A DNA stretch of 64,000 bases from Amycolatopsis alkalitolerans (GCF_006152065.1 NZ_VDFW01000002.1:248001-312000); one strand, 5' to 3'; shown: positions 1-8,838, counted from the first letter of the stretch. Numbers and translations: made by a program. The notes: generated by a model not told the origin, from the sequence alone.

Positions 1-2
1 GT

Positions 3-788
3 GGGGACGGGTCGCAGGCACTGGTCGCCGACGTCGCTCGGCGGCATGGCGTCGCGTTCGTGTGCGTACCGGCCGGGACCCGCAACCACTTCGCACTCGA
101 TCTCGGTCTGGACCGCGACGACGTGCCGGCGGCGCTCGCCGCTTTCGGGGACGCGCTCGAACGACGAGTCGATCTCGCCCTGCTCGGCGACCTCGTGTTC
201 GTCAACAACGTTTCGCTCGGCGTGTACGCGACGGTCGTGCAGTCCGGGGCGTACCGGGACGCCAAGCTGACGACCACGACCCAGCTACTGCCCGACCTGC
301 TCGGCCCGCAGGCACCGGGCTTCGACCTGCGCTTCACCCGCCCCGACGGTTCCGCCGCGCAGGCAGCGGACATCGTTTTGGTGTCGAACGGCGCGTATCA
401 CCTCGAGAGCCTCCGCGGGTTCGGCACCCGCGGCAGCCTCGACGCGGGGGTGCTGGGTGTGGTGACGGTGACCGTGGACCGCGCCCGGGACGTCACGGCC
501 CTCCTGTCCGCCGAGGCCGCCGGAACCCTCAGGCATTTCCGCGGCTACCGCGACTGGACCGCGCGCGAGTTCGAGATCGACTCCGGGCAGCCGCTGCTCG
601 ATGTCGGTGTGGACGGCGAAGCGCTGCGGTTGCCACCGCCGCTGCGTTTCCGGTCCCTGCCCGGTGCGCTGCGAGTGCGCGTCCCCGCCGGACTGGCCGG
701 CGGCGCGGCACCGCCTACCCGTCCGGCGGAGGGGTTCACCGCCCTGTGGCAGGTCCTGTGGGGCCGTCCAGCGCGTCGTCGAGCGTGA
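3..788 (+). CDS. Diacylglycerol kinase-family lipid kinase, 5' end outside the window
   Basis: The frame is open at the left edge, so only the last 261 residues are present. The first visible residues, GDGSQALV, are the end of the GGDG(S/T) nucleotide-binding motif of the DAGK_cat/LCB5 family. PAGTRNHFALDLGLD follows about 20 residues later and is the family's second hallmark (PxGTxNxFA). The rest is the beta-sandwich substrate-binding half, ending in a basic tail. Family members phosphorylate diacylglycerol, sphingoid bases or related membrane lipids with ATP at the cytoplasmic membrane face; the substrate here is unknown. The 3' end overlaps the convergent GH15 gene by about 53 bp. Family assignment is secure, substrate is not. 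Confidence 0.85.
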   Translation, partial: GDGSQALVADVARRHGVAFVCVPAGTRNHFALDLGLDRDDVPAALAAFGDALERRVDLALLGDLVFVNNVSLGVYATVVQSGAYRDAKLTTTTQLLPDLLGPQAPGFDLRFTRPDGSAAQAADIVLVSNGAYHLESLRGFGTRGSLDAGVLGVVTVTVDRARDVTALLSAEAAGTLRHFRGYRDWTAREFEIDSGQPLLDVGVDGEALRLPPPLRFRSLPGALRVRVPAGLAGGAAPPTRPAEGFTALWQVLWGRPARRRA

Positions 789-2580
789 GGGCGGCGTCGA
801 TCAGCGAAAGGTGCGTGAACGCCTGCGGGAAGTTGCCGATCTGCTCCCCGGTCAGCGCGATCTCCTCCGAGTACAGGCCGACGTGGTTGGCGTAGGTGAG
901 CATCTTCTCGAACACCTGCCGCGCGTGTTCGAGCCGGCCGGCCCGCGCGAGTGCCGAGATGTAGGCGAAGGTGCACAGGGAGAATGTGCCCTCCTGCCCG
1001 CGCAGTCCGTCCGGTGAGGCCTCGGGGTTGTAGCGGTAGACCAGGCTGTCGGTCACGAGCTCGGCGTCCATTGCGTCCAATGTGGACAGCCAGCGGGGGT
1101 CGCGGGGTGCGACGAAGCCGACCGTCGGCATCCGCAGCAGGGCTGCGTCCAGTACCTCCGTGTGGTAGTGCTGGACGAACGCCTGCCGGTCCTCGTTCCA
1201 GCCCTGGCGCATGACCTGCTCGTAGATCGCGTCGCGTTCGCGTGTCCACCGCTCCAGCGGCGCCGGGCGTCCGTGCGCCATCGCCAGTCGGATGCCGCGA
1301 TCCAGCGCGACCCAGGACATCAACCTGCCGTAGGTGAAGGGCCGGCGCCCGCCCCGGGTCTCCCAGATGCCTTCCTCCGGCTGGTCCCAGCGCTCGGCGA
1401 GCCAGTCGAGGACCTCCCGGATGGCGAGCCAGCCGCGGTAGGGTATCTCGAGCCCGGCCCGGTCGCCGACGAACACGCTGTCGAGCGCCTCGCCGTAGAT
1501 GTCGAGCTGGAGCTGCGCCGCGGCGCCGTTGCCGAGCCGGACCGGACGCGACCCGCGATAGCCCGACCAATGGTCGAGGATCTCCTCTTTGAGATCGGTG
1601 GAACCGTCGACGCGGTACATGATGTTGAGCGGTCCGCCTGCTCCGCCGGCGCGCTCCCGGATCCGGTCGCCGAGCCATACCCCGAACCGCTCGGCCTCCC
1701 CGGAGAAACCGAGCGCCAGCAGCGCGTACACCGAGAACGACGCGTCGCGGACCCATGTGTAGCGGTAGTCCCAGTTCCGTTCGCCACCCACCTGTTCGGG
1801 CAGCGCCATGGTGGGTGCGGCGACCAGCCCACCGGTCGGGGCGTAGGTCATCAGCTTCAGCGTGATCGCGGACCGCGCCACGACCTGCCGCCACCGCCCG
1901 AGGTAGGTGCACCGCGCGAGCCACGACCGCCAGTAACGCACCGTTTCGTCGAACAGGCGCTGGAAGTCCGCCACGCGCACCTCGCGGGGCGGGCCGTCGG
2001 CGCCCGATTCGAGGATCATGCCGCGCACCTGCCCGGCCACCAGGTCGAGTCCCGCGCGCATGTCGCCGTCCTCGACACGGACGCGAGCGAGCCGCTCGTC
2101 CTCCGGCTCACGCACGGTGTGCAACGTGAGCGCGAGCTGGCCGGCGGAGAAGACCGCGCCGGACTCGGTGACGTCGGTGGTGTGCGCGCGACGGCCGTAG
2201 TCGAACCTCGGCGCCACCTCGATGCCGAAGCTCATCCGCCCCCGCACGCAGCGGAGCATGCGCACGAGGCGATGGCGGCCGGTGGCGATCTCGCCGGCCG
2301 GTGGCATGAAGTCGACGACCTCGCCCACGCCCTGTTCGGCATGGAACCGCGTGATCAGGACAGCGGAATCGGGGTAGTACATCTGTCTTGTGGTGTAGGC
2401 CGTTCCGGTGGGACAAACGCGGAACCGCCCGCCGCGGTGCTCGTCGAGCAGTGCGCCGAACACACTCGGCGAATCGAAGCGCGGGCAGCAGTACCAATCG
2501 ATCGAACCGTCGGTGCCGACGAGCGCGGACGTCTGCAGATCCCCGATCAGCCCGTGCTCGGCGATAGCGGTCTCGGTCAT
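736..2580 (-). CDS. Glycoside hydrolase family 15 protein (trehalase/glucoamylase-like)
   Basis: A 614-residue protein with the layout of actinobacterial GH15 enzymes: an N-terminal beta-sandwich (IGDLQTSALVGTDGSIDWYC near residues 11-30) and a C-terminal alpha/alpha barrel. Barrel motifs include NWDYRYTWVRDASF near residue 270, VYRYNPEASPDGLRGQEG near 515 and GEQIGNFPQAFTH near 585. Family members hydrolyse alpha-linked glucosides; in mycobacteria a relative is a trehalase. There is no signal peptide, so it should act in the cytoplasm. I start at the ATG preceded by GGAGG five bases upstream, four codons inside the longest frame. Trehalase versus glucoamylase activity cannot be settled from sequence alone. 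A trehalose role would fit the stress-type neighbourhood. Confidence 0.88.
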   Translation of the reverse strand: MTETAIAEHGLIGDLQTSALVGTDGSIDWYCCPRFDSPSVFGALLDEHRGGRFRVCPTGTAYTTRQMYYPDSAVLITRFHAEQGVGEVVDFMPPAGEIATGRHRLVRMLRCVRGRMSFGIEVAPRFDYGRRAHTTDVTESGAVFSAGQLALTLHTVREPEDERLARVRVEDGDMRAGLDLVAGQVRGMILESGADGPPREVRVADFQRLFDETVRYWRSWLARCTYLGRWRQVVARSAITLKLMTYAPTGGLVAAPTMALPEQVGGERNWDYRYTWVRDASFSVYALLALGFSGEAERFGVWLGDRIRERAGGAGGPLNIMYRVDGSTDLKEEILDHWSGYRGSRPVRLGNGAAAQLQLDIYGEALDSVFVGDRAGLEIPYRGWLAIREVLDWLAERWDQPEEGIWETRGGRRPFTYGRLMSWVALDRGIRLAMAHGRPAPLERWTRERDAIYEQVMRQGWNEDRQAFVQHYHTEVLDAALLRMPTVGFVAPRDPRWLSTLDAMDAELVTDSLVYRYNPEASPDGLRGQEGTFSLCTFAYISALARAGRLEHARQVFEKMLTYANHVGLYSEEIALTGEQIGNFPQAFTHLSLIDAALTLDDALDGPTGPATGR

Positions 2581-2918
2581 CCCTACCTCCACAATGGACG
2601 TTCCAGGGTCCGGCCCGGGGCAGCGTCGCCCGTGCGGCGCCGTGGCGCATCACCCCTGCCGGACGAGGCGGTGCCGAGACGTCATGTCCGGCAGGTGAGG
2701 CCGTGCGTGCTCACCGGGACGTCGAGGGCCCACCACACACCCGGCGGAAGCCGGCGATCATGAAGCGATCGATGATGTCTTCCTCGCGGTGTGGCCCGGG
2801 CTGGACGCCCGGCATGCGGCTTCTCACCTGTGACAGGCGAAGGAAACCACCGGCCTGCCAAGCAATCCTGTCCCGACAGCTGCCACGGCCGGCGGCAGCC
2901 TGGCGTCTGGAGCAAAGG
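2581..2918. other. Divergent intergenic region
   Basis: This 338-base gap separates the GH15 gene from a small membrane-protein gene transcribed the other way. I see no convincing coding frame. It should hold both promoters. A weak version of the CTCAYC-N7-GATGAR palindrome (ATCACC, seven bases, GACGAG at 2649-2667) sits about 70 bases before the GH15 start. Confidence 0.4.
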
Positions 2919-3260
2919 ATGAGCGAGCCACTGCGCCCCGGAGCCGAACGGGGCGGCGTCGCGGCGCTTCGCAAGTACCTCGCGACTGGGCTGGTCTGGC
3001 TGTGCCCCACCGCCTTGCTGATCGCCGAGGTGGTGCTGGCCGGGCACGTCCGGCCGTTCACCGTCCTGGTGTCGCTGGCCGCCGCGTTCGCGCTGTTCAG
3101 CAGGTCGCAGGGGGGACGGGTCGCGGCCGCCCTGCTGGCGCTGGCCGACGCGCTCGCGCACGCGGTGCTGGTTCCGGCCGACTCCCGGTGGCTGGTGCTC
3201 GTCGGGTTCGATCTCGCCGTGGTCACCGCCGTCGCCCTGTCCGGCCGGTCGAGCGGATGA
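2919..3260 (+). CDS. Small integral membrane protein, function unknown
   Basis: A 113-residue protein. After a short hydrophilic N-terminus (MSEPLRPGAERGG) it has three or four hydrophobic segments, at roughly residues 20-42, 45-60, 65-85 and 88-108, so it should be a compact polytopic membrane protein. I place the start at the ATG with GGAG just upstream. A longer frame begins about 70 codons earlier, but that extension is basic and low-complexity and looks non-coding. I do not recognise the family. It stands alone between the GH15 gene and the IS remnant. Confidence 0.6.
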   Translation: MSEPLRPGAERGGVAALRKYLATGLVWLCPTALLIAEVVLAGHVRPFTVLVSLAAAFALFSRSQGGRVAAALLALADALAHAVLVPADSRWLVLVGFDLAVVTAVALSGRSSG

Positions 3261-3277
3261 GTGAGACGTGGTGGCAC

Positions 3278-3709
3278 TAGTGGTCCGTCTGGGTTTTGAT
3301 CTGGTGCGCGGCCGCGTTGGGCCTTCGCGATGATGTCCTCCGCAGTCGCCTTCCACACGAACGGTTTCGGGTCGGTGTTCCAGTGCTGCGCCCATACCGT
3401 GATCGCCTGCTTGAGGTCCTCAACGCTGGTGAACACGGCACGACGAAGCCGTTTGTCGGTCAGCTCCTTAAACCCGCCAGCGGCGCACGGCATCGGAGTC
3501 CACGCCGGATCGGCGGGCGATTTCCTCGTTAGCCACGTCATCCCCGGCCCACAGCAAGGCCCGTGCCTGCATCACCAGGCGGTGCGGCAACGTCGACGAA
3601 GCCGCCGTGCGACTCAGATCGGCACGCTGCTCACCGGTCATCGGCAAGGCTGCCGCAACCACAACCAACATCCTACAAACCACCACGACAAATCACAGAC
3701 ACACCACTA
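3278..3709 (-). mobile_element. Internally deleted IS630-family element with TA flanks
   Basis: The ends form an imperfect inverted repeat of about 21 bp. CTAGTGGT at 3277-3284 pairs with ACCACTAG at 3703-3710, and the matches continue through GTCTG and TTTG further in. Each end carries TA, the target dinucleotide IS630/Tc1-type elements duplicate. Inside are only the head and tail of a transposase on the minus strand, so the element is a 430-bp deletion derivative that cannot transpose by itself. Its right end lies directly against the GGAGG ribosome site of the next gene. Confidence 0.7.
3282..3686 (-). pseudogene. IS630-family transposase remnant (central part deleted)
   Basis: The N-terminal piece (from 3686 down to about 3468) reads MTGEQRADLSRTA and then a helix-turn-helix-like stretch, EEIARRSGVDSDAVRRWR. 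This is the DNA-binding head of IS630-type transposases. The C-terminal piece lies in another frame and reads FKELTDKRLRRAVFTSVEDL, then WAQHWNTDPKPFVWKATAED, the conserved tail of the same family. The DDE catalytic core between them is missing and the two parts are out of frame. The intact protein is about 350 residues; about 130 remain. Confidence 0.8.
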
Positions 3710-3718
3710 GGAGGTGGC

Positions 3719-3952
3719 ATGGTGGCGGAGGGGACCTACGAGTTCAGGGTCAGCGGTGAGATTTCCGAGCGGATACGCGATGTCGTGGGCGAGTTCAGCG
3801 AGATGCGTATCGTCGCGGCGGGGCCGGCGACGCTCATCTACAGCAGCGTGCCCGACGCGATGCATCTGCACGGGATCCTGAAGCTGTGCGAGGACCTCGG
3901 CCTGCACGTCGTGTCGGTGCAACGGCTGCCTGATCCGCAACGGGCGCCCTAG
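3719..3952 (+). CDS. Small conserved protein, function unknown
   Basis: A 77-residue soluble protein preceded by a strong GGAGG seven bases before ATG. The sequence alternates predicted strands and helices: YEFRVSGEISERIRDVV, then MRIVAAGPATLIYSSV, then HLHGILKLCEDLGLHVVSVQ. This would suit a small alpha/beta ligand-binding or regulatory fold, but I do not recognise the family. Its ribosome site abuts the end of the IS630 remnant, so the original promoter may have been displaced by the insertion. It converges with the lipoprotein gene, leaving a gap of about 9 bp. Confidence 0.65.
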   Translation: MVAEGTYEFRVSGEISERIRDVVGEFSEMRIVAAGPATLIYSSVPDAMHLHGILKLCEDLGLHVVSVQRLPDPQRAP

Positions 3953-3961
3953 CGGTCCCCG

Positions 3962-4432
3962 TCAGCGACCGGAGGTCGAGACCGTCCGGCAGCTCGCCGC
4001 GGCGGCGCGGAGCGCGGCCACCAGGTCGTTCGCCGCGGCCCGCATTCCCGCCAGGTCCGGCGGTTGCGCCCCGGCCGCGTCGACGATGCGCCCGAGCGCG
4101 GCCTTGGCATCGTCCAGGTGCGCATTGGCTTCCGCACCGACGGTCTGCCGCGCGGAGTCGATCGCGCTCGACAGCTGGCCGGCGGCCGCGCGCACCTGTT
4201 CCCGGGAAGCGGTTCCCTGGACCAGTTGGCCCACGGTGGCCGCGAGTGCCTGCCCGCTGGCGACGAGGTCCGCGCATTCCGGGCGGGTCAAGGCCGACGG
4301 GCTCGCGGGCGCGGTCGTCGGCGACGGGGTGGTCGCCCCGCCGCCGGACTGGCAGCCGGCCACCACGGCGGCCACGACAGCGGCCAGCACCGCCGCCGTC
4401 ATCCGCCGTCCGTCGAGAACCACCGCGGTCAC
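3962..4432 (-). CDS. Putative secreted lipoprotein, function unknown
   Basis: A 156-residue protein with a type II signal peptide: an arginine-containing start (DGRRMT), a hydrophobic AVLAAVVAAVVAG stretch and the lipobox VAGC followed by QSGGG. The lipidated cysteine should tether it to the outer face of the membrane. A Thr/Pro/Ser-rich linker follows, then a mostly helical Ala-rich domain containing two further cysteines (PECADLV and ASCRTV) that could form a disulfide. I prefer the GTG start because it lies just after GGAGGGG and keeps the charged region; an ATG ten codons later is the alternative. Confidence 0.72.
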   Translation of the reverse strand: MTAVVLDGRRMTAAVLAAVVAAVVAGCQSGGGATTPSPTTAPASPSALTRPECADLVASGQALAATVGQLVQGTASREQVRAAAGQLSSAIDSARQTVGAEANAHLDDAKAALGRIVDAAGAQPPDLAGMRAAANDLVAALRAAAASCRTVSTSGR

Positions 4433-4561
4433 TCCCCTCCACCTTGCCCGATCACGGTCCCCGGCGGGCCGCCGCCGCACCTCGCACGTTTGGGGTGACG
4501 TGTGGGCACGCTCCGGGCCGCACAGTGGGGCGGCCCCGATCCGTGCGACAGGAGGTGCCCG

Positions 4562-6220
4562 TTGTCCGCGCAGCCACAGCGAACCGGTACGGGCCGGATC
4601 GTCCTCGTCGCGCTGGCCACCCAGCAGTTGCTGATGGCCTACGACTCGACGGCGATGAACGTCGCGCTGTCCGCGATCGTGGCCGACCTGCACACGACGC
4701 TCACCGGGGTGCAGAGTGCGATCTCGGTGTACGCGCTCGTGATGGCGTGCCTCATGATCACCGGCAGCAAACTGGGCATGCGCCGCGGGCACACGAGGGT
4801 GTTCCTTGCCGGCACGGCCATCTACGGCACCGGTGCGGTGGTGACCGCGCTGAGCCCGAATCTCGCGGTCATGCTCGTCGGCTGGTCACTACTGGAGGGC
4901 GTCGGCGCGTCACTGGTGTTCCCCGCGATCTTCTCGATCGCCACGATGGCCTTCTCGGGCGCGGCGCGGACGAAGACGCTGTCCCTCATCGGTGCGATGG
5001 CGGGGGTCGGGGCGGCGCTCGGCCCGATCATCGGCGGGCTGATCACCACGTTCCTGACCTGGCGCGTGTCGTTCCTGATGGAGTCGGCCGTCACCGTCAC
5101 GGTGATGCTGCTCGCCCGCCGCATTGTCGAGCCGAAGCACGAGCGTCCGAAGCACTCGTTCGATGTGGGGGGCGTCGTGCTGTCCGCGCTGGGCTTCGGC
5201 CTCGTGGTGATGGGCACGCTGCTCGCCAGCCGCTACGGCCTGTTCGTTGCACGCGAGAACTTCGTCCTGTTCGGCAAGACGATCCTCGCCAAGGGCGCGG
5301 TCTCACCCACCGTCGTGCTCGTCGCGGCCGGCGTGTGCGTCCTGGTCGCCTTCGGCTGGTGGGAGGTGCGCCGGGTCAAGCGCGGCCAGGACCCGCTGGT
5401 GCGGCTCGACGTGCTGCGCCACCGCGCCACCTCCGTCGGCTCCGGCGCGATGGGCCTGCAGTACCTCGGCATGGCGGGCGGCCTGTTCCTCATCCCGGTG
5501 TTCCTGCAGACGACGCTGAACTACAACGCGCTGGAGAGCGGGGTCACCCTGCTGCCGTCCACGGTCATGCTCATCGTGCTCGCCGCACTGGCCGCGCGTG
5601 CCGCCGGATCCGCCCGGGTGTCGCGCAAGCTGATCATCGCGACCGGGTTCGGGCTGATGGCGGCCGGCTCGGCGCTCATCGCGGTGATGATCCAGCCCAG
5701 TAGCAGCGGGTGGTCGCTGCTGCCCGGGCTGGCGGTGCTCGGTGCCGGGCTGGGCGCGTGCTCGATCCTGCCCGACCTCGTCCAGTCCTCCGCGGCCGGC
5801 AACCGGGTCAGCGACGTCGCCGGGTTGTCCCGCAGCGCGTCCTATCTCGGCCAGTCGCTCGGCGTCGCGCTGGCCGGCGCGGTGATGCTCGGCGTCCTCG
5901 TTTCGTCCTTCACCAAGGGTGTCGAGAGCAGCCAGGTCCTCACCGAACAGCAGCAGACCCAGGTCGTGCAGAAGATCGACAGTGGTGTGCAGGCGGCGGC
6001 ACTGAGCGATGCGCAGGCCGCGGCGTCGGTGGCGCAGGCTGGGATCAGCGGACCCGAGGCCACCGCGCTGGTGCAGATCAACGGCGACGCCCGGGTGCAG
6101 GGCCTGCGGGTGGCCGTCATCGTGATCGGTGCGACCGCGTTGCTCGGCCTCGGGCTGGCCACCGCGTTGCCCGGCCGGTCCCGGGCGCGCCCGGCGGCTG
6201 CGGCGTCACAGCAGACGTGA
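4562..6220 (+). CDS. DHA2-family MFS multidrug exporter (14 TM)
   Basis: A 552-residue protein that starts at TTG seven bases after AGGAGG. It has the features of the QacA/EmrB (DHA2) proton antiporters: TM1 with AYDSTAMNVALSAI, motif A-like GSKLGMRRGHTRVFLAG, and about 14 hydrophobic segments. Between the last two segments is a hydrophilic, Gln-rich extracytoplasmic insertion (QQQTQVVQKI, then DAQAAASVAQAG), common in actinobacterial members. It probably exports drugs or hydrophobic cations using the proton gradient; the substrate is unknown. Its last 15 bases overlap the convergent RDD gene. No regulator gene is adjacent, unlike the second exporter near 60000. Confidence 0.85.
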   Translation: MSAQPQRTGTGRIVLVALATQQLLMAYDSTAMNVALSAIVADLHTTLTGVQSAISVYALVMACLMITGSKLGMRRGHTRVFLAGTAIYGTGAVVTALSPNLAVMLVGWSLLEGVGASLVFPAIFSIATMAFSGAARTKTLSLIGAMAGVGAALGPIIGGLITTFLTWRVSFLMESAVTVTVMLLARRIVEPKHERPKHSFDVGGVVLSALGFGLVVMGTLLASRYGLFVARENFVLFGKTILAKGAVSPTVVLVAAGVCVLVAFGWWEVRRVKRGQDPLVRLDVLRHRATSVGSGAMGLQYLGMAGGLFLIPVFLQTTLNYNALESGVTLLPSTVMLIVLAALAARAAGSARVSRKLIIATGFGLMAAGSALIAVMIQPSSSGWSLLPGLAVLGAGLGACSILPDLVQSSAAGNRVSDVAGLSRSASYLGQSLGVALAGAVMLGVLVSSFTKGVESSQVLTEQQQTQVVQKIDSGVQAAALSDAQAAASVAQAGISGPEATALVQINGDARVQGLRVAVIVIGATALLGLGLATALPGRSRARPAAAASQQT

Positions 6221-6709
6221 CCGCGGGCTCCAGTCGTAGACCACGGACGTGCGCAGCACCAGGTCCGCCAGCGACCTGCGCGCGGGGCCGGCAGCCAGCA
6301 CCAGGCCGATCGGGAACACCAGGCAGCACAGCGCGCGCAGCAACGCGATCAGCGGGTGCGGGCTGCCGCCTTCGCGGCTCAGCACGCGCAGTCCCAGTGC
6401 CTGGTCGCCGATCGTGCGACCGGTCGCCGTCCACGACCCGGTCAGGTAGGCGATCGCGAGCGCGGCCGCCGTCACCTCGACCACCGTCTGCGAGGGCAGC
6501 GGGAACGCGAACCGCGCCGGCGCGGCCGCGAAGACCACGCCGGTCACCGTGAGGTAGCCGGCGCCGAGCGCGAGCGCCAGCACAACGAGGTCGACCACCG
6601 CCGCCAGTACGCGGCTGACCACGCCGGCACGGCGTCCCTGGGCGGCCCGGACCCGGTCCGGCGCCGCGCCGGACCAGCCCTGACCGGCGATGCGGTCGTC
6701 AGTCGGCAA
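6206..6709 (-). CDS. RDD-family membrane protein
   Basis: A 167-residue protein with the RDD layout: a first transmembrane segment beginning RVLAAVVDLVVLALALG (the Arg and Asp of the RDD motif), a second near residues 75-95, then GRTIGDQALGLRVL, which is highly typical of the family, and a final hydrophobic pair. RDD proteins are small polytopic proteins of uncertain role; some are linked to ion transport. The apparent TTG start overlaps the end of the upstream gene by 11 bp, suggesting translational coupling as the last gene of the amphi-Trp/DUF2252 operon. Confidence 0.8.
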   Translation of the reverse strand: MPTDDRIAGQGWSGAAPDRVRAAQGRRAGVVSRVLAAVVDLVVLALALGAGYLTVTGVVFAAAPARFAFPLPSQTVVEVTAAALAIAYLTGSWTATGRTIGDQALGLRVLSREGGSPHPLIALLRALCCLVFPIGLVLAAGPARRSLADLVLRTSVVYDWSPRSRLL

Positions 6710-7145
6710 CCGGCCCCGCCGTCGGCTCCGTGCCGGAACGCCGTCCGAGGATCCGGCCGACCCACCGGGATACCGCCTCGTCCGCGGTCATCGTCCGGAC
6801 GCGGAGGTCGCGCACGGTCTCGGTCGCCATGGATCCGGTGGACAGCCGTACGAGCTCGGGAAGATCACTCGCCTCGACGACGTCCCGTACCACGCCCGAC
6901 AGATCGAGCCGGGCCACGATGTCCTGGACGATCGCGGGCGCGGCCACGTGGTACCAACCGAGCAGCTGCGCGGCGGCGTCCTGCCGGAGCGCGCAACCGG
7001 TTTCGGCCAGTGCCCGCAAGGGGCCGGGCCAGTACTCGGGCCGCAACAGCGGGCGGGCAGGCGCGAACACCTTCGCGCCGGCGCCGAACGCCAAGGCGGC
7101 GAGCGCGATGACCGCGTCCCCGGCGACGGGCCGCGGCGGGCTCAC
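6699..7145 (-). CDS. Conserved hypothetical protein of the DUF2252 operon
   Basis: A 148-residue protein. The GTG start overlaps the DUF2252 stop codon as GTGA. One hydrophobic stretch near the N-terminus (AVIALAALAFGAGAKVF) could be a membrane anchor. The rest is helical, with a conserved-looking ETVRDLRVRTMTADEAV segment near the C-terminus. I do not recognise the family. Tight overlaps on both sides show it is translated together with the DUF2252 and RDD genes, so it probably shares their process. Confidence 0.65.
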   Translation of the reverse strand: MSPPRPVAGDAVIALAALAFGAGAKVFAPARPLLRPEYWPGPLRALAETGCALRQDAAAQLLGWYHVAAPAIVQDIVARLDLSGVVRDVVEASDLPELVRLSTGSMATETVRDLRVRTMTADEAVSRWVGRILGRRSGTEPTAGPVAD

Positions 7146-8560
7146 CGCCCGCCCGCCCGCACCGAGTCGAGCAGCGCCGCGTGATCGCGCTCGTTCTGAT
7201 CGGCGTACACACGCGCGAACTCGCCGATCGCCGCATCGAACGAGGTCCCGGAGCCCAGGTACGAGCCGATCGCGATCGCGTCCCCGGTGCGCGCGTGGGC
7301 GCGCGCGAGGGTCCACCCGCACAACCGGCCGTAGACGAGCATGCCCGCGGGTTCCATGGTGTCGATATCCGCCGACCCCTTCCAGTCCCGTAGCTGCCGG
7401 AGATAGAAGTCCCGGGTCCGCCCGTCCAGGCCGGTGACCCGTACCCAGCCGAGGAAGATGTCACTGACCGCCTGCATGAGGCGCTGTCCCACGACGACCC
7501 GCTGACCGCAGTTGCCGAACTCGCTGGGGCCGAGATAATCCTCGAGCACCGAGGGGCCCGCTTCCTTCGCCTGGAGGAACAGCGGATCCTGGTCGTCCTT
7601 GCCGAGCAGGAGCAGCATCCAGCAGCGGGTGCCCACGCTGCCGACACCGACGACCTTCCTGGCGAAGTCCGCCATCCGGTACCGGTCCAGCAGGAGCCGC
7701 CGGTCCGGTTCGAGCGTCTCCCGGTACGCCGCCACCACACCCTGCAGCTCGTCGATCAGCTGGACCGCCCGCTCCTTGCGAACGCCGAGCTCCTCCACCC
7801 GGACGATGAGCGGGGGATCCGACGCGATCCGCGGTACGCCGTCGGCGATCCTGGTGAACTTGCGCAGCGCGCCCAGGTGGTCCCGAGCGCGCGCCTTCTC
7901 GGTGGTCCGCGACAGCTTCCTCCGGCGGGCAGCGCTGAACCGGCCCGCGTAGGTCGACTCCACCGTTTCCACGTCAGCATGGGCGTACCACACCCGCAGC
8001 ACGGTCCACCGCGAGAACTCTCGCATCGCACGGCGATACTCGGCGACCGCGGCGGTCACGATCTCGTGCCGCCGTTTGCGTGGATAGCCGTTGTCGCGCC
8101 CGGCGATCTCGAGGCTGGCCGCGAGCCGCTTCACGTCCCATTCCCACGGCCCGGGCAACGTTTCGTCGAAGTCGTTGATGTCGAACACCAGGCGCCGCTC
8201 GGGCGAGGCGAACAACCCGAAGTTCGACAGATGCGCGTCGCCGCAGGCTTGTACGGTCAACCCGGTCCGCGGGGTACCGACGAGGTCGCTCGCCATCGGC
8301 AGGGCCGCGCCGCGGAAGTAGCTGAACGGCGACAGGGCCATCCGCTCGTACCGGATCGGCAGCAGCTCCGGCACCCGGTGCTCGTCCTGACCCGCCAGCA
8401 GTGCCAGCGGAGGCGGCGCCTTCGGATCGCGGGCGAACTCGGCGTGCCGCGAACGTGGCACGACCGATCGCGCCGCCTTGCCCACTGCGGCCCGTTCGGC
8501 GGCCGTCAGCCCGTTGCGCCCGGCAGTGCCGGTCGTGGGTTCGCGAATCGCCGCGACCAC
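7142..8560 (-). CDS. DUF2252 family protein (kinase-like fold)
   Basis: A 472-residue cytosolic protein typical of DUF2252 in length and motifs: RMALSPFSYFRGAA near residue 75, QACGDAHLSNFGLFASPERR near 103 and FDINDFDETLPGPWEWDVKR near 128. The last two resemble the catalytic loop and metal-binding DFD-like motif of aminoglycoside-phosphotransferase/protein-kinase folds, so a phosphotransferase role is possible but unproven. It starts at GTG, four bases after the amphi-Trp gene stops. Such genes are common in actinobacteria beside stress-related genes. The family call is firm and the biochemical role is unknown. Confidence 0.88.
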   Translation of the reverse strand: MVAAIREPTTGTAGRNGLTAAERAAVGKAARSVVPRSRHAEFARDPKAPPPLALLAGQDEHRVPELLPIRYERMALSPFSYFRGAALPMASDLVGTPRTGLTVQACGDAHLSNFGLFASPERRLVFDINDFDETLPGPWEWDVKRLAASLEIAGRDNGYPRKRRHEIVTAAVAEYRRAMREFSRWTVLRVWYAHADVETVESTYAGRFSAARRRKLSRTTEKARARDHLGALRKFTRIADGVPRIASDPPLIVRVEELGVRKERAVQLIDELQGVVAAYRETLEPDRRLLLDRYRMADFARKVVGVGSVGTRCWMLLLLGKDDQDPLFLQAKEAGPSVLEDYLGPSEFGNCGQRVVVGQRLMQAVSDIFLGWVRVTGLDGRTRDFYLRQLRDWKGSADIDTMEPAGMLVYGRLCGWTLARAHARTGDAIAIGSYLGSGTSFDAAIGEFARVYADQNERDHAALLDSVRAGGR

Positions 8561-8564
8561 GGAC

Positions 8565-8804
8565 TCAGTCCTCGTGCCCCGGCGCGGCCCACTTCAACTC
8601 GACCTCCATTTCGATCTCGTCACCGTCGACCTCGAGCTCGATTTCGCAGCGGACGTGGTCCGGCACATGCACCTTCACCGTGCTGCCGCCCAAGGGAACC
8701 AGGACCTTCTCACCGTCGGCGAGCGCGGCCGCCAGCGTCGACAACCGGCGTGCCGCCTCCTCGCGAGTCAGCAACTCTTCACGCGTTACTTCCAATGTGG
8801 ACAT
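8565..8804 (-). CDS. Amphi-Trp domain-containing protein
   Basis: A 79-residue protein that is essentially one amphi-Trp domain. A helical first half (MSTLEVTREELLTREEAARR) is followed by strands reading ADGEKVLVPLGGSTVKVHVP. It ends in a very acidic beta segment (CEIELEVDGDEIEMEVEL) closing with KWAAP. The function is unknown; such small acidic proteins often sit next to stress or halophile-type genes. It is the first gene of the minus-strand operon leading into DUF2252. The start is the ATG at the conserved MSTLEV, 25 bases inside the longest frame. A CTCACC-N7-GATGAA palindrome lies about 35 bases upstream. Confidence 0.82.
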   Translation of the reverse strand: MSTLEVTREELLTREEAARRLSTLAAALADGEKVLVPLGGSTVKVHVPDHVRCEIELEVDGDEIEMEVELKWAAPGHED

Positions 8805-8838
8805 GCTCCCGAGCACACGCCGGCGCCCGCCCGCTCGC

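Noticed and set aside
4246-5703. 485-codon open frame inside the DHA2 exporter
   Set aside because: Shadow frame of the 14-TM gene; Arg-rich throughout with no hydrophobic segments.
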